A model generated the notes under the pieces. It was not told where the DNA came from. It did no database searches and saw only the letters and a list, made by a program, of their open reading frames with translations. A stretch of DNA of 64,000 bases from Papilionanthe hookeriana x Papilionanthe teres (taxonomy: Eukaryota > Streptophyta > Magnoliopsida > Asparagales > Orchidaceae): the NCBI GenBank assembly GCA_022702705.1, contig CM040426.1, positions 76,221,877-76,285,876 of the forward strand, written 5' to 3'. Below, one piece after another: positions 48,101 through 60,100 of this stretch; the stretch's first letter is position 1; every line of letters starts with the position of its first letter. A program made the translations under genes and the position numbers.

Positions 48101-51100
48101 ACACCTCGCTTTTCCTGCATGTACGGTAGTGCCCCTACTTAGTCAGGTTTTCCTTACTACGTTCACTCTTGTTATTTTCTTGTGCTGACACCTTTTCTGC
48201 AGGAAAACAATAAGATAATAATAAACAGGTAACAATACACCGCGGGTAATCAGCACTTACGGTACACTTGCAGCATTTTTTTACGTATTTCCTTTCTTTG
48301 CGTTACATGCTTTACTTTCTAGTACCTGCTCCTGTTAGTCTAGCATTTTTTTCTTGTTACAACGCATATTCCTGCTAGCGTAGTATGTTTTATTCCTTGT
48401 AACATGTACTCCTGCTTAGTGTAGCATGTTTATTATTTAGCGTAGCATGTTTACCGCAACATACTTAACATAACTTGCTTGTGATGCCTGCTTCTTGTTA
48501 TTCACTATAGCATGTTCATGTGTACCTGTTTTCCTGCTTTCTTTTACTACTGTTCTTGTCACTGCAGCACACACTCACGTTTGCAATGGTAATGATAATA
48601 ATAATAATAATAAACAAAATAAAGCAATTTGCATCTTCACTTTAACCTAAACTTTAAATCTAAACTGCGATCTTGCTACGACGTGGAGCCTGGAGCATCA
48701 TGGCAGCTACTGACCATCTTCAACAATAATACCTATGTTGACATCGATAAAATCATTCCTTAGTCTAAATAATGAGCCATGGGACTTCGAGGTAGTCCGT
48801 CTCAGTGCGACATAAATCCTCACTTTATTCTTTTAGGCACTTTCTGACAGCCTTGTTGTGCAATATAAGCCCTAACTTGCTTAGGATTTCGAGGTCGTCG
48901 TCCGATACGACATAAATCCTCATATCTTTCAGGTTATTTACATAATCAGATGATTAAATAAATGTAATTCCTATAATTAATTGGCAGGATTGAAACTTAA
49001 ATAAATTCATTTCCAAAATTTAAAGCTCAACCATAGGATAGTCTGGGAAGTCATCTAGTTTCTTCTCCGAGATCCGTGACATCCCTACCTCTCTTTTCTT
49101 TGACTCTGGAAATAATTGTCCCACATTGCGCATTTCACTTATTGAATTCCTCTTCTGCCACACTTTGAAAACCCTACCTTGCATGGTCATGAAGATAGAA
49201 ACCCCGAGCTTAAATCGAGAGTTCTCTCGAGTGACATCGATCGTTTGAGGGTAATTGACTATAGGAACTTGCATATAAACTACTATTTAATTCTTTTGTA
49301 TTAAATAGGGAATTTGTCGGTCACATAAAGGTTCGCGACCAGAACGGATGTCATGAATTCTGTAGTTTATTTGATCGAGCGATATCGATAAGTAGGGTGT
49401 CTATTCTTCGGAATAGATGTGTTACTTGCGATATTACGCTCGTTCATTCAAACTGCTAAACGAATGAGATCCGTTAATTCTCATTCTCATATTTTAAAAT
49501 AAAAAAAAATTATTTTCAAAACTAATATACATATATATTAAATTAAATTTTAAGCTTTCAGCGGCCGACAACTCACTGCGAAGAAAGCCTGAGATTTGTC
49601 ATGCTCGACAATTCCACTACTTTAATCGAGCCTCCAACTATGCTTTCCAACAGTACTCCACAATCTACTACGCCGTTGTAACTAATCACTCCACATGTGA
49701 TTTTTGTCACAAACCCTACTATACTTGTGACATGTGTTCGAAGCTCCACGGGAAATCGACAAATAAGCCTTCTGTCAAATCTTACACTGTTAAAGGTCTC
49801 TCCACGACCTCAGAATTCACAACAGTTCAGCTAGCCCCTATTTGGGTCATCCCCGAATTGACACTCCATCAAGGGCAGATGGATCATTTAATTAAGTTGC
49901 TTTGGTTGAATCAACTCTCATCTGACGCATCAATCTCTCATGTCCGCAAAGGTAGCGTCCCAATGACACTAGTTGATTTCATGAATTATTGATTTAGGTG
50001 TTACATACCACATGATCCGTCGTTGGGGGGGGGTCTCATTTTTTTTCCGACTCATTCTACTTCCTTTGGGTGAGATACGATTAAAATTGCTGACGACTTT
50101 TGTAATATCATTACATGTAAATAGTCAGTTGTACTTGTGACCAGGCTGACTTTGGAAACCGTGTTACATGTTCATTTACTTAAGTGCAATTTATGTGTCG
50201 GTAAGTTAACATACGATTTTGATTGTGTTGATCATTTTTCCCCTTGTGTTTTTCTTTTTGGATTTTAGTTTGGGGAGGATGATTGGAACTGCTAAGCGAG
50301 AAGTCAAATTCTACTTTTTCCAAGAAAATGGGATATATGAAACTAGCACTCAGTCTATAGTTGTAGTTTCTCTTTCTACTGCATGCCCAATTATGCTTTT
50401 ACATCGTCGTTTCGGTTATTCCAAATTTCATTATTTAAAACATTTATACCCCTTGATGATTACTAATAAGAATTCATATTCTTTTAAATATGAATTTTGT
50501 CAATTAGCTAAATATCAATGTGTGTCATATCCACCTCATCCTTACACTCTCACTCTTTTTCATTTATTCATAATGATTTGTGTGGACCCTCTCGAACTGG
50601 AAGTTATATCATTCAAAAGTGGTTTCTTACTCTAATTGATGACCACACTCAGATACGCGGGTCTATATTTTAAAAAATAAATTTTAAGTTGCGATCTTTT
50701 TTAAAAATTTTCACTCCATTTTAACCCATTTCAAATCAAATACTCAAGTCATTCGAATTGACAATGGTCGTAAATACTTTAACTCTATGTTGGGAGAACT
50801 CTTGGTGAGTATGGGCATTCTCCATCATTGTTCCTGTACTGATACCTCTCAACAAAATAAGGTAGCCAAGCGGAAAAATATATTTCTCCTTGAAGTTGCT
50901 CATTTCATTATGTTTTAAACCAATGTCCCTAAATAATTTTGGAGTGATGCCATTCTTCCGCCAACTACCTCATAGAGTTTCCATAAAAATTCACAACTCT
51001 CAGATCCCATTATTCGTATTGATGTCATGTTTTCTTACCAACCGGTCTTTTTTCACTTTAGATCCCAAAATATTTGGATACACGACCTTTGTTCCAAACA

Positions 51101-54100
51101 TAAACCTAACTGGTAGTAAACTTGATCCCGCCCAATCAAATGTCCTCCTTGGTTATTCTACCACTCAAAAAGGCTACCTTGTTTGGATTCTATCAATAAT
51201 AAAATCTTTGTTAGTGCCAACATCTTTTTTTTTTTTTTTAATGTTCTTCTTCCCTAACACTATATTGAGTGAGGGGGAGCATGTTTTTTGGGACACCTTC
51301 TTCCGACTCTTTTGGACATTCCTCCTATAATCACAATGTTTGGTGCACCTTCAACACCAATGGATTCGCCACCAGCTAGACCAACACACCGCCAACCCAT
51401 CATCCAAAACCTCTGTTGAAACTTGTCCCAATGCCCCTATTATTGAGCTCGCTGCTCTGTTTTAGGTCTTGGAATCCGCTCTAGCTGATATCCCTGAAAT
51501 GATGCCTTCTCTACCCACGGGAGTCACTTTCGATCCAAGTGAAGATGTGAATCTCTTAATTGAGGTGTGCAAACAATTACTGTCAAAAACTCTATATTCC
51601 ATTGTGAAATACGTCTTATTTCACAACATGTCTCTAAACTACGAAGCATTTGCTACTTCTGTCACAGATTGTTGTCTCCCATCCACTATAGAAGCTGCTT
51701 TGGCTAACCCATCCTAGAAGGCTGCTGTCATGGACAAGATGAATGCTCTTCAACTCAACCATACTTAGGATGTGGTCGATCTTCCCCAGGGGTAGAAAGT
51801 GGTGGGGTATTGGTGGATCTTCAGCACCAAGTTTAACTTCGATGGCTTCTTTGAATGCAACAAGGCACGGTTGGCCACCAAAGGTTATTCTCAAAATTAT
51901 AGAGTTGACTGTGAAGAGACATTTGCTTTGGTTGCTAAAGTAAATATCATTCGGGTTCTACTATCATTAGCTTTGAATCTAAATTGGCTCTTTCTTTTGT
52001 TGGACGTCAAGAATGTTTTCCTTATTCGTGATCTCGCAGGAGCTTTATATGTCTCTTCCACCGAAATTTGACTTAACTTCTTCCCGTGGACAAGTGTGTC
52101 TATTGCGAAAGTCCCTATATGGACTGAAGCTTCCCATAGGCCTGGTTCTACAAGTTCGCACAGGTGGCAATGGGCCATGGGTTCTCTCAGGCCCAATCTG
52201 ATTATACTCTATTCTATCGACATTCATCAAATGGTTATATTGCCATCCTCATCATCAATGTTGATGACATTGTGCTCACTGGTAATGATTTGCCAGACTT
52301 GGAGTCTCTCAAAGGCATCCTCGCCGCATCGTTTGAAATAAAAGACTTGGGTTCTCTCCGATATTTCTCAGGCTTGAAAGTAGCCCGATTCTCTTGGGGC
52401 ATTTGCCTGTCTCAGTGCAAATATGTGAAGGACTTATTGACCCAGACCAACCTTTTTCTTTGCAAACTGGTTTTTGTCCCATTGGACCCAAATGAGAAAT
52501 TATTAGATATTCCCATTATCGTTCCAGTGAACAAAACTTACTGTCAACGTCTTGTGGGTAAAGCTCATTTGTCTTGCCCATACTCGCCCGGATATTTGTC
52601 ACGCTGTGGGTATCGTTGGTCAGTTTATGCATAACACTTTTGAGCACCATCTCACCGCAGTTCATTAGATCATACACTACTTAAAAGGCACACTGTTCTC
52701 TGGTTTTTTGTTCACTCATCACAATTCCTGCTCTGTTACGGTTTATAAGGATGTTGATTGAGTTGGGTCCGCCCATGATAGATGATCTACCTTGAGTTAT
52801 TGCTCCTTTGTATGGGGGGAATCTTTTCACTTGGAAAAGTAAAAAAAAAAAAAGTGTGTGGTTGCTCATAGTAGTGCTGAAGTCGAGTTTGGTTATATGT
52901 CTTTGGGGGTGTGTGAGCCTTCTGGTCGCACCTTATGCTCGCTGAGTTACGTATGTCGGTCACTGCTTCTTTGAAGCTATTTTGTGACACTAAGAGTACT
53001 GTTGGGGCAATTGCAGAACTTATCCAGAACTTATCAGGATAAGCGAACTTATTCGATAAGTTCTGCGATACTTGAGTGATCCGGATAAATTTGTTTGTCT
53101 GTTTGGTTTGAGCGTTTGCAGAACAGCTTATTTGCAGCTGTTTGTGGATAAATGACCATTACGCCCCTGAAATGAATAAGCTGTTAAGCTGTTTGGTTTC
53201 TGCGGTTTGCAGCTGTTTGATACTAAGAAAGGCTAGTAAAATGGTTTATTTTCTACCACAGCTAAACAACGGACCAAGAAATCTGGATCAAGGTCCCATT
53301 GTTGTGGTTGTGAAATTAATATAAACATGCAGTTAAAAAAAAAGAGCCGGTCTTCTTACGATCGAGTTAAAATTTCGAAGTTTGAATCAAATCTCGAACA
53401 ATATGTAATGAGATCTGGTTTAAGAAAACGAACACAAATCTGTATTCCTTTAACTAATGCTATTGCAATTTCGTTATTGTAGATAATCTGTCAACCTTTA
53501 ACAAAGGAAACAAATTTCATAGTAAAACTAAAAAAAAACATTATATCCATATGGTGAGACAATCACAATCCTGAATCATAAACAAAATCCTTTAGCAATC
53601 GGGGGTAAGCCGTTCCAAAACAATCGAAAATTTTTTACCTGTCATCCAAAACAATCGAAAATTTTTTACCACAGGGAAATGTATCACTTCTCCGTTACCG
53701 ATTTGCCATCAAAAGTTTCAACAATCCGAAACTCGCCGCAGCGAGCCTACCTTTAACGGATCTCCCAACAAAAAAAAATGAGAAGAGGGCGAGAGGATCG
53801 AACGAACTCGATCTTAACATCTGCAATCGAAGATTTAGCAGATCTACCATCCGAAATAATCGAAAGATTTGGCACCTAACAAATCTATAGATCTATAACA
53901 GATCTATAACATGCAAAGGAAAAAAAAAAAACCTAATGTCGGGTATTGGGAAGAAGAAGGAGATGGAGTACCACGACAACTTGCCGAACTTTAGCAATCG
54001 GGGGTAAGCCGCTCGACGGCGAGGGTGAGAAGTCGGGGGTAATCCGCTCGACGGCGAGGGCGAGAAGAGACACGGGATCGAGAAGGGCACAGAGGAAATT

Positions 54101-57100
54101 TACAACCTGAACGCGCGATAATCCGCTTCGAGGGCGCTTGCGACGATATTAAGGAAAAGGCGAATCGCGTTAGGTGCGGTAGAATAAAGCTGCTCCGAAC
54201 GTGTTATTCAAACGGGGATGCGGCGTTCCGAGAACGCTACCGCACCCCAAAAAGCTGCCCCAAACGGCCCCTAAAGCTGCCATTAGCATTGCTCAAAATC
54301 TTGTCCAACATAACCACAAAGCATGTGGAGATTGAATGTCACATTTTCAAGGAGAGTTTTGATTATGTGGAGATTTATGTTTCATTTGTTCCATCTACTA
54401 GACAACTGACCGATATTCTCACAAAGAATCTTGCTCGCCTATTGTTTGACTACTTCAAATTCAACTTGAACATGATTAACATCTATGCTTCAACTTGTGG
54501 GGGAGTGTTAGGAAGATTGAATTTATTACCCTTTCTATTTTATATTTCTCTTTTATCTCCAAGTAATTATTAGGAATTGTCTTTTTCTTTTCCATTATTT
54601 CCTAATTATTAGGAATTATGTGTTTTCCTTTTCTGTTATTTCTTTTTTCATATTTTACCTATCTGAGGACTCATGCACGGTATATTTATATCTCCTTTCA
54701 TATCAATGAATAATTCTCCTGAATTCCCAATTCATACAATTAGCTTAAAAAGTTTATTTTTTTCCATTTTATGCCTTCATTCTTGGTTTTCTTTTTACAA
54801 AAAACGGTTGGTGGTAAATGGAGGTATTATCAAATGGACCTAATTGAACTCTTCCTTTATTCAACATGTCAATTATTAATTGAATTAAAGTTGTTTACGC
54901 ATTTTTGTTAGTGATCCTGCGATTTCTTTGCTTTTTGAGGGAGAATCTGTGATAGATAGAATGGAAGTTGTGGAGGTGGAAGATGAGGAATGGAGAAATC
55001 TATTAATCTTCTAATGTAGCTCCTGCATTGATGCAGTTCTAAGCTTGCACTTCCAGCGCCTGACGAAAAACAATTTGATTCCTCGTCATTTCCTTTTACT
55101 CATTCAGCTGGCTGCAGTTCCCTTGACCCAATACCGCTGCTTCAGTATAATAATCGCCATGTCTCTGGAGTATTTTGTGATAATTGTGATCCCGTCATCG
55201 AGTATCCCCCATCTCCCATCATAGAGGAGCCACCACCTTCACCACCTCGTGAAACGTTGCAGATTTTAGACGCAGACATAGAAGATGCATTCTACGAAGA
55301 TGATGAAGTTCCTACAATAAAGCTCAATTTGAAGCAGTTTGAAAAAAAACTAGAGAATTTTATGCAAGAAAATGATATGAAGATCCCTGATAATGATATA
55401 TCCAAGGCATTAGTTGAGCTAAGTGCAGAAGCTGTTTCTATCCAAGTTCGCAAGTTAAAGCATATAAGTGGCCTTCGCACTGAACATCATGTGTATGTAT
55501 TTTTATTCACTTCAGTTTCTATTTTTATATTTTCTTTTAGAAAAAAGGGGCATTTATATACATGCCATTCAACTTTTTTTTTTTTTTTACATATCTAACA
55601 TCTAAACATCAGTATATGCCACCTTACATATGCATGAAAGGGTTTATTTAACTTTTTTTAAATAAAACTTGTGGTATTTCTGAGGCGTTAAGAGAGATTT
55701 GGGTAGTGTAAATGTAAATAGTAAAGTTTTGATGTTAGATGCATAAAATATAGGAATTGGGTGGTATGTATGTGCCCCAAAAAAAATTAGTTACTTTCCT
55801 GTCAAGTCTCTTATTTATACCGTCTCACTTCACAGATATGAGCTTCCAGATTCACATCTTCTTCTTGAGGAGGTAAGCTATGTTTATTTTTATTTAAAAC
55901 AAGGAAAATTTACATGCATAGCACACAACTCTTATGTATTTACATATCTCATCCGTCAACTTTCATCTTTACATACATAACACTTAAGTGCTTTAAACCA
56001 ATGCATGAAAAGGTGTATTTCAGTTTTAAAAAGTGGTAATAGTATTATTTTTCATGTGATTTTATAGAATTGAGTGCTATTCGTGTAAATATGAAGTTTA
56101 GGTGTGAGATACGTAAACACATAAGATCTGCGTGCTATGTATGTAAATGTTCCCTAAAATAAATGGGCCAATGGGTCCAATCAACTGCCGGTCTAGTCTC
56201 GGGTTGATGCCAACAGCCTTTGCTTTCTCTAAGAGGTTATTTTCGTGGTTTGAACCGTGATTTGATCAGAAAAGGCGCAACGTGACCATTGCATCCAAGC
56301 CTGTCGTCTTCTCTTGCCAAATAAGACGTGTTACAACTAATAAAACCATCATTTTAAGATATTTCCGTTTATAACCCCGTTTTTAATGCCTTTCAGATGG
56401 ATCAAAGAGAGCCTGATGATCCATCCCCATATCTCCTTGCCATATGGACTCCAGGTAAGAAAAAAAAAATGAAAATTCTGCTTTGAATTTAATTATTCTT
56501 TGTCTGATTAATGTCAAATTTCAGGTGAAACTGCGCAGTCAATAGAGCCGCCACAATCATGCTGTGAAACCGATGAGACCGGACGACTCTGTGAGAGAGA
56601 GACATGCTTTGCTTGTAATAGTAGAAGAGAATTAGAGGCTCAAACTGTCAGAGGAACACTTTTGGTAACAATTAATGTGTTTCTTTTTTTATGTAAATTA
56701 CTTGAATTAATTTCTTATGAGCGTGATCTTGGATTGATCTGTTGTAAAAACAAGAAAATTTTGGCTTCGGTAATTTTCGAAGTGTTTGTTAAAATCCATG
56801 AAATTTTACAGGCACGAGGGGTTAAGAGGATTACTGAAATGAAGTCATTTAATTGATGCTATTCATAACTTTGTAGGACCAAGCAATGACTTTTGAAATG
56901 TGTGTTTATCTAGAAAATTTTTGTCAATTATTGATCTGCTATTGATTCCGGGGTACAGGAGGTCAGAATTAAGTGATAATGAATTGAAAAATCTTTCCAT
57001 TAATATTCAAAAATTTAACTTACTGTTTATAGATGATTTTTTTTTTTTTTTTTTTTGGCACGCCGGGGAGGGGAGGGTGGGGGGGGGGGGGTGTGGGGGT

Positions 57101-60100
57101 GGTTCTCTGGAAGGTTTACATACATACCACTCAATTATTATGTATAAAGCAAAGTTTGGGTGTTAGATATGTAAATACATAAGAATTGTGCGGTATGTAT
57201 GTAAATGCCCCTTTTCTTTTTTGTTCCTTTCACATTGATTCTACAAACCATCTAGTACATCTTATGCTCTCTTTTATACCATTTTTGCAACTTATTGAAA
57301 GTTTAATCTTGCACAGATACCATGTCGAACAGCCATGAGAGGAAGATTTCCACTTAATGGCACTTATTTTCAAACTAACGAGGTAAGCAGTAATTGAAGA
57401 TGAGAACATCTTTAATCTTGACCATTTTCCACATTAATGGACCTTCTCCACTTTATTGTTCTGTATAAAAGGCTTTCCCAGCAGGTCTTTGCAGATCATG
57501 ATTCTAGTCGCACCCCGATTCAAGTTCCTCGGAGCTGGCTATGGAATCTTCCACGAAGGACTGTATACTTCGGAACCTCAATAGCTGCTATATTTAGAGG
57601 TGGTATAGTGATGGATCTTTCTATTTAGCTAAATTCTCTTTCGTATTTATTGCTGACATGCAATTTTTTAACGTTAGGTTTCACTGCCACAGAACCCATT
57701 CAGTACTGCTTCTCAAAAGGTATGCAAACACATGCTAAAATGATTCTCTTCTTTCTCCTCTCTCTCAAATCCTCTCTTAAGGCTCTGATCTTTTATTTTT
57801 ATTTTTCTTGTTTCTCTAGTTTCAACCCAATCCTCCCTCTAGTCTTTTTCCTTAATCTCTTTCTCATGCTCTCTCCCTCTTCTGCTTACCCACTTAAATC
57901 ACATAACAAAATTTCTCTCTTACTTTCTTTTCACTATCTTTGTCTAATCGATCCCTCTCCCTCTCATTGTCAAAATCTCTCGAAACTACTTTTTTTTTTT
58001 TGCCACCGGTAATCAATTTAAATCTCACTTGGAATTGTTTTGTTAAGAAACTTGATGAATTCTTTCATAGGTCACATAGCACATGACATAATTTTGATTT
58101 TTAAAATTAGGTTTGTCATTAAATAATTGTTAGGTATGGCTTATATACCAAATAAATGACAGATGTTGGAGCGGAGCGAGCTGTCCAATTTGGGAAGTTT
58201 CGTTATGTGGGTTGGGGGTGCGGGGGCAAAGCCCCCTGCGGTATGGTACATGGGTAATTTTGTAATTATATATTGTACACTATGGCTATAAATAGGCCTT
58301 GTTTGTAACCCTAGGGCTAAGGTTGTATTTTGTACTCTTTTTCTGAAGAGTGAAAGGAAAACCGCCGCTATGCTCCCGAGGACGTAGGCATCTTTGTCGA
58401 ATCTCATTAAACCTCTGTGTTTTCTTCTGGATTTGTGTCGATTTTTGCGTTTCTTTGCCCTAAATTTCTCAACAAGTGGTATCAGAGTGAGGTTCTAGGG
58501 CAGAGGAGAAATTTCGGCACAGGGAAGAGGAAGATTTGGCAGAAGTCTTGGCGGCTAGGGCTTCGGTGTTTTCGGGCGAGTTCGGCGGGCTTGTGCGAAT
58601 TCGGCGAAGAAGCTCGACGCGATTGCGGCAGTTTTCGACGAAGAGAATCGTTCGCGGGGGCGAAGCTTCACAAACGGCTTCTTCGCGACAGCAGGCGAGA
58701 GGGATTCGTGCAAGGCAGTTCGGCAAGGTTTAGCGAAGAAGGTTCGCGACAGTGACAAGGCGAGGCAGAGGTTCGCGACAGTGATAAGGCGAGTGTTCGC
58801 GCGACAGTTCGGTTGCGAAGGAGGTTTGTGACCAGGTAGCAGGCGAGGAAATTTTCCTGTTCTTAAATAAGAGAAAATCAAGATTCTGTTTTGAGCATAT
58901 CTGATCAAGGGAAATTGTAATTTCCGTTGACAACTTAGCAAGAGGAATTTGCAGGAAAATTCGTTGCAGGATTAATTCTAGATGACAATTTCTGGTGCAA
59001 AATTCGAAGTGATGAAGTTTGATGGAACCGGAAATTTCGGGTTGTGACAAACAATAGTGAAAGATTTGTTGGCACCACAGATAATCTTGAAGGCTTTGCG
59101 GGCAATGAAACCTGATAATATGGAGGATGAAGATTGAGAAGAATTGCAACAACGAGCGGCAGCAACCATACGTTTATGTCTGACATATGAGGTTATGTAT
59201 CACGTGATAAATTTAAAATCTCTAGGAAAGGTATGAAAGAAATTGGAAACTTAGTTTATGTCTAAATCTCTGACGAATAAATTGTATCTGAAGCAAAAGC
59301 TGTATGGGCTGAAAATACAAGAAGGTTCTGATCTGGCGCAGCACGTTAATGAATTCAATCAAATAATCACAGATTTATCATTTTTTGATGTAAGTATTGA
59401 GGATGAAGACCGAACAATGATTTTTTTTGTGTTCATTGTTTTCTTCTTATGAACAGTTGGTGACTACCCTTACTATTAATGTTGATGAGATTACTGCAGC
59501 ATTGTTGGCTCGCAACCAGCGGAAGCATAATTCAGGGAAAACTCTCATGGCGATAGTTTATATGTTAAGGGTAATCAGGATTGTGAAAGGAAGAAAAAGA
59601 AAGAGGGTTCTGGAAGATAAAATTCCATATCAATGTCTAAAGGCAAAAAGACGATTCATTGCTACAAGTGCAAGGAGTCAGGTCACATGAAGAGAGATTG
59701 TCCAAATCTTAAGAAGCAGACTGAGGAGAAACGTGATGCATTATCCAAGTCTGTAAATGTGGTGCAGAGTGACAATTCAGATGACAGTGATGGTGATATG
59801 CTTTCAGTTTCATCAACACGGTTAATTGATGCATGGATTCTTGATTTGAGATGTTCTTATCACATAACACCTAACAGGGAATAGTTTACTTTATACAGGT
59901 CAACTAATTCTGGCTCAGTCTATTTAGGTGATGATAATGCTGCAATATTGTTGGTATTGGTGAAGTTAGAATTAAGATGTATGATGACATTGTTAGAACA
60001 TTATGTGATGTCAGACACATTCCAGATTTGCAGAAAAATTTGATTTCCTTGGACAGTTTACATAGAAATGATTTCATTCCTAAGGCAAATTAGGATAGGG

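Larger units (their letters stand above)
44294..49570 (-). mobile_element. Giant LTR-like element, family 'TGTCGGCC', copy 3 (5277 bp, probable solo LTR)
   Basis: On the plus strand it starts TGTTGACCTCA and ends GCGGCCGACA; read on the minus strand this is TGTCGGCCGC...TGAGGTCAACA, identical in plan to copy 2. The flanks are ACTCA (44289-44293) and ACTCA (49571-49575), an exact 5-bp target duplication within Copia B gag. A TATTTATG box lies at 45243-45233 (minus). No gag/pol was recognised and no internal repeat of the ends was seen, so a solo LTR is inferred. It is antisense to the host gene. Confidence 0.8.
42966..54738 (+). mobile_element. Copia element B (11.8 kb with two nested insertions)
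   Basis: LTRs are 42966-43159 and 54506-54738. The primer site TGGTATTAGAGCC is at 43161, and the polypurine tract TGTGGGGGAG sits right before the 3' LTR. Flanks ATTAG (42961-42965) and ATTAG (54739-54743) are an exact 5-bp target duplication. Gag, zinc knuckle, pre-integrase, integrase, RT and RNase H can be followed in Copia order, with stops in each. A giant LTR-like element (44294-49570) splits gag and a Harbinger-like element (52994-54271) splits RNase H. Without them it is about 5.2 kb. Sense orientation. Confidence 0.88.
37230..55036 (+). other. DML intron 11 (17.8 kb, two Copia elements)
   Basis: GT at 37230 and AG at 55036 join exon 11 to exon 12 in phase. Copia A (37572-42757) and Copia B (42966-54738) fill it. 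Host-like intron remains at 37230-37571, 42758-42965 and 54744-55036, about 840 bp in all. Confidence 0.85.
56665..57316 (+). other. DML intron 15 (652 bp)
   Basis: AT-rich. It holds a 17-base T run (57039-57056), a dense G-rich tract (57064-57102) and a shortened hairpin MITE (57109-57212). Its reading frames are not coding. Confidence 0.8.

Noticed and set aside
57650..58012. 120-codon frame following exon 18 as an alternative C-terminus
   Set aside because: It is in a different frame from exon 18 and is Leu/Ser/Phe-rich pyrimidine sequence; exon 19 at 63026 restores the conserved family C-terminus.
58417..58941. Open frames after the Copia C primer site (112-128 codons)
   Set aside because: Leader sequence with GCGACAG repeats, open on both strands and upstream of the recognisable gag start.
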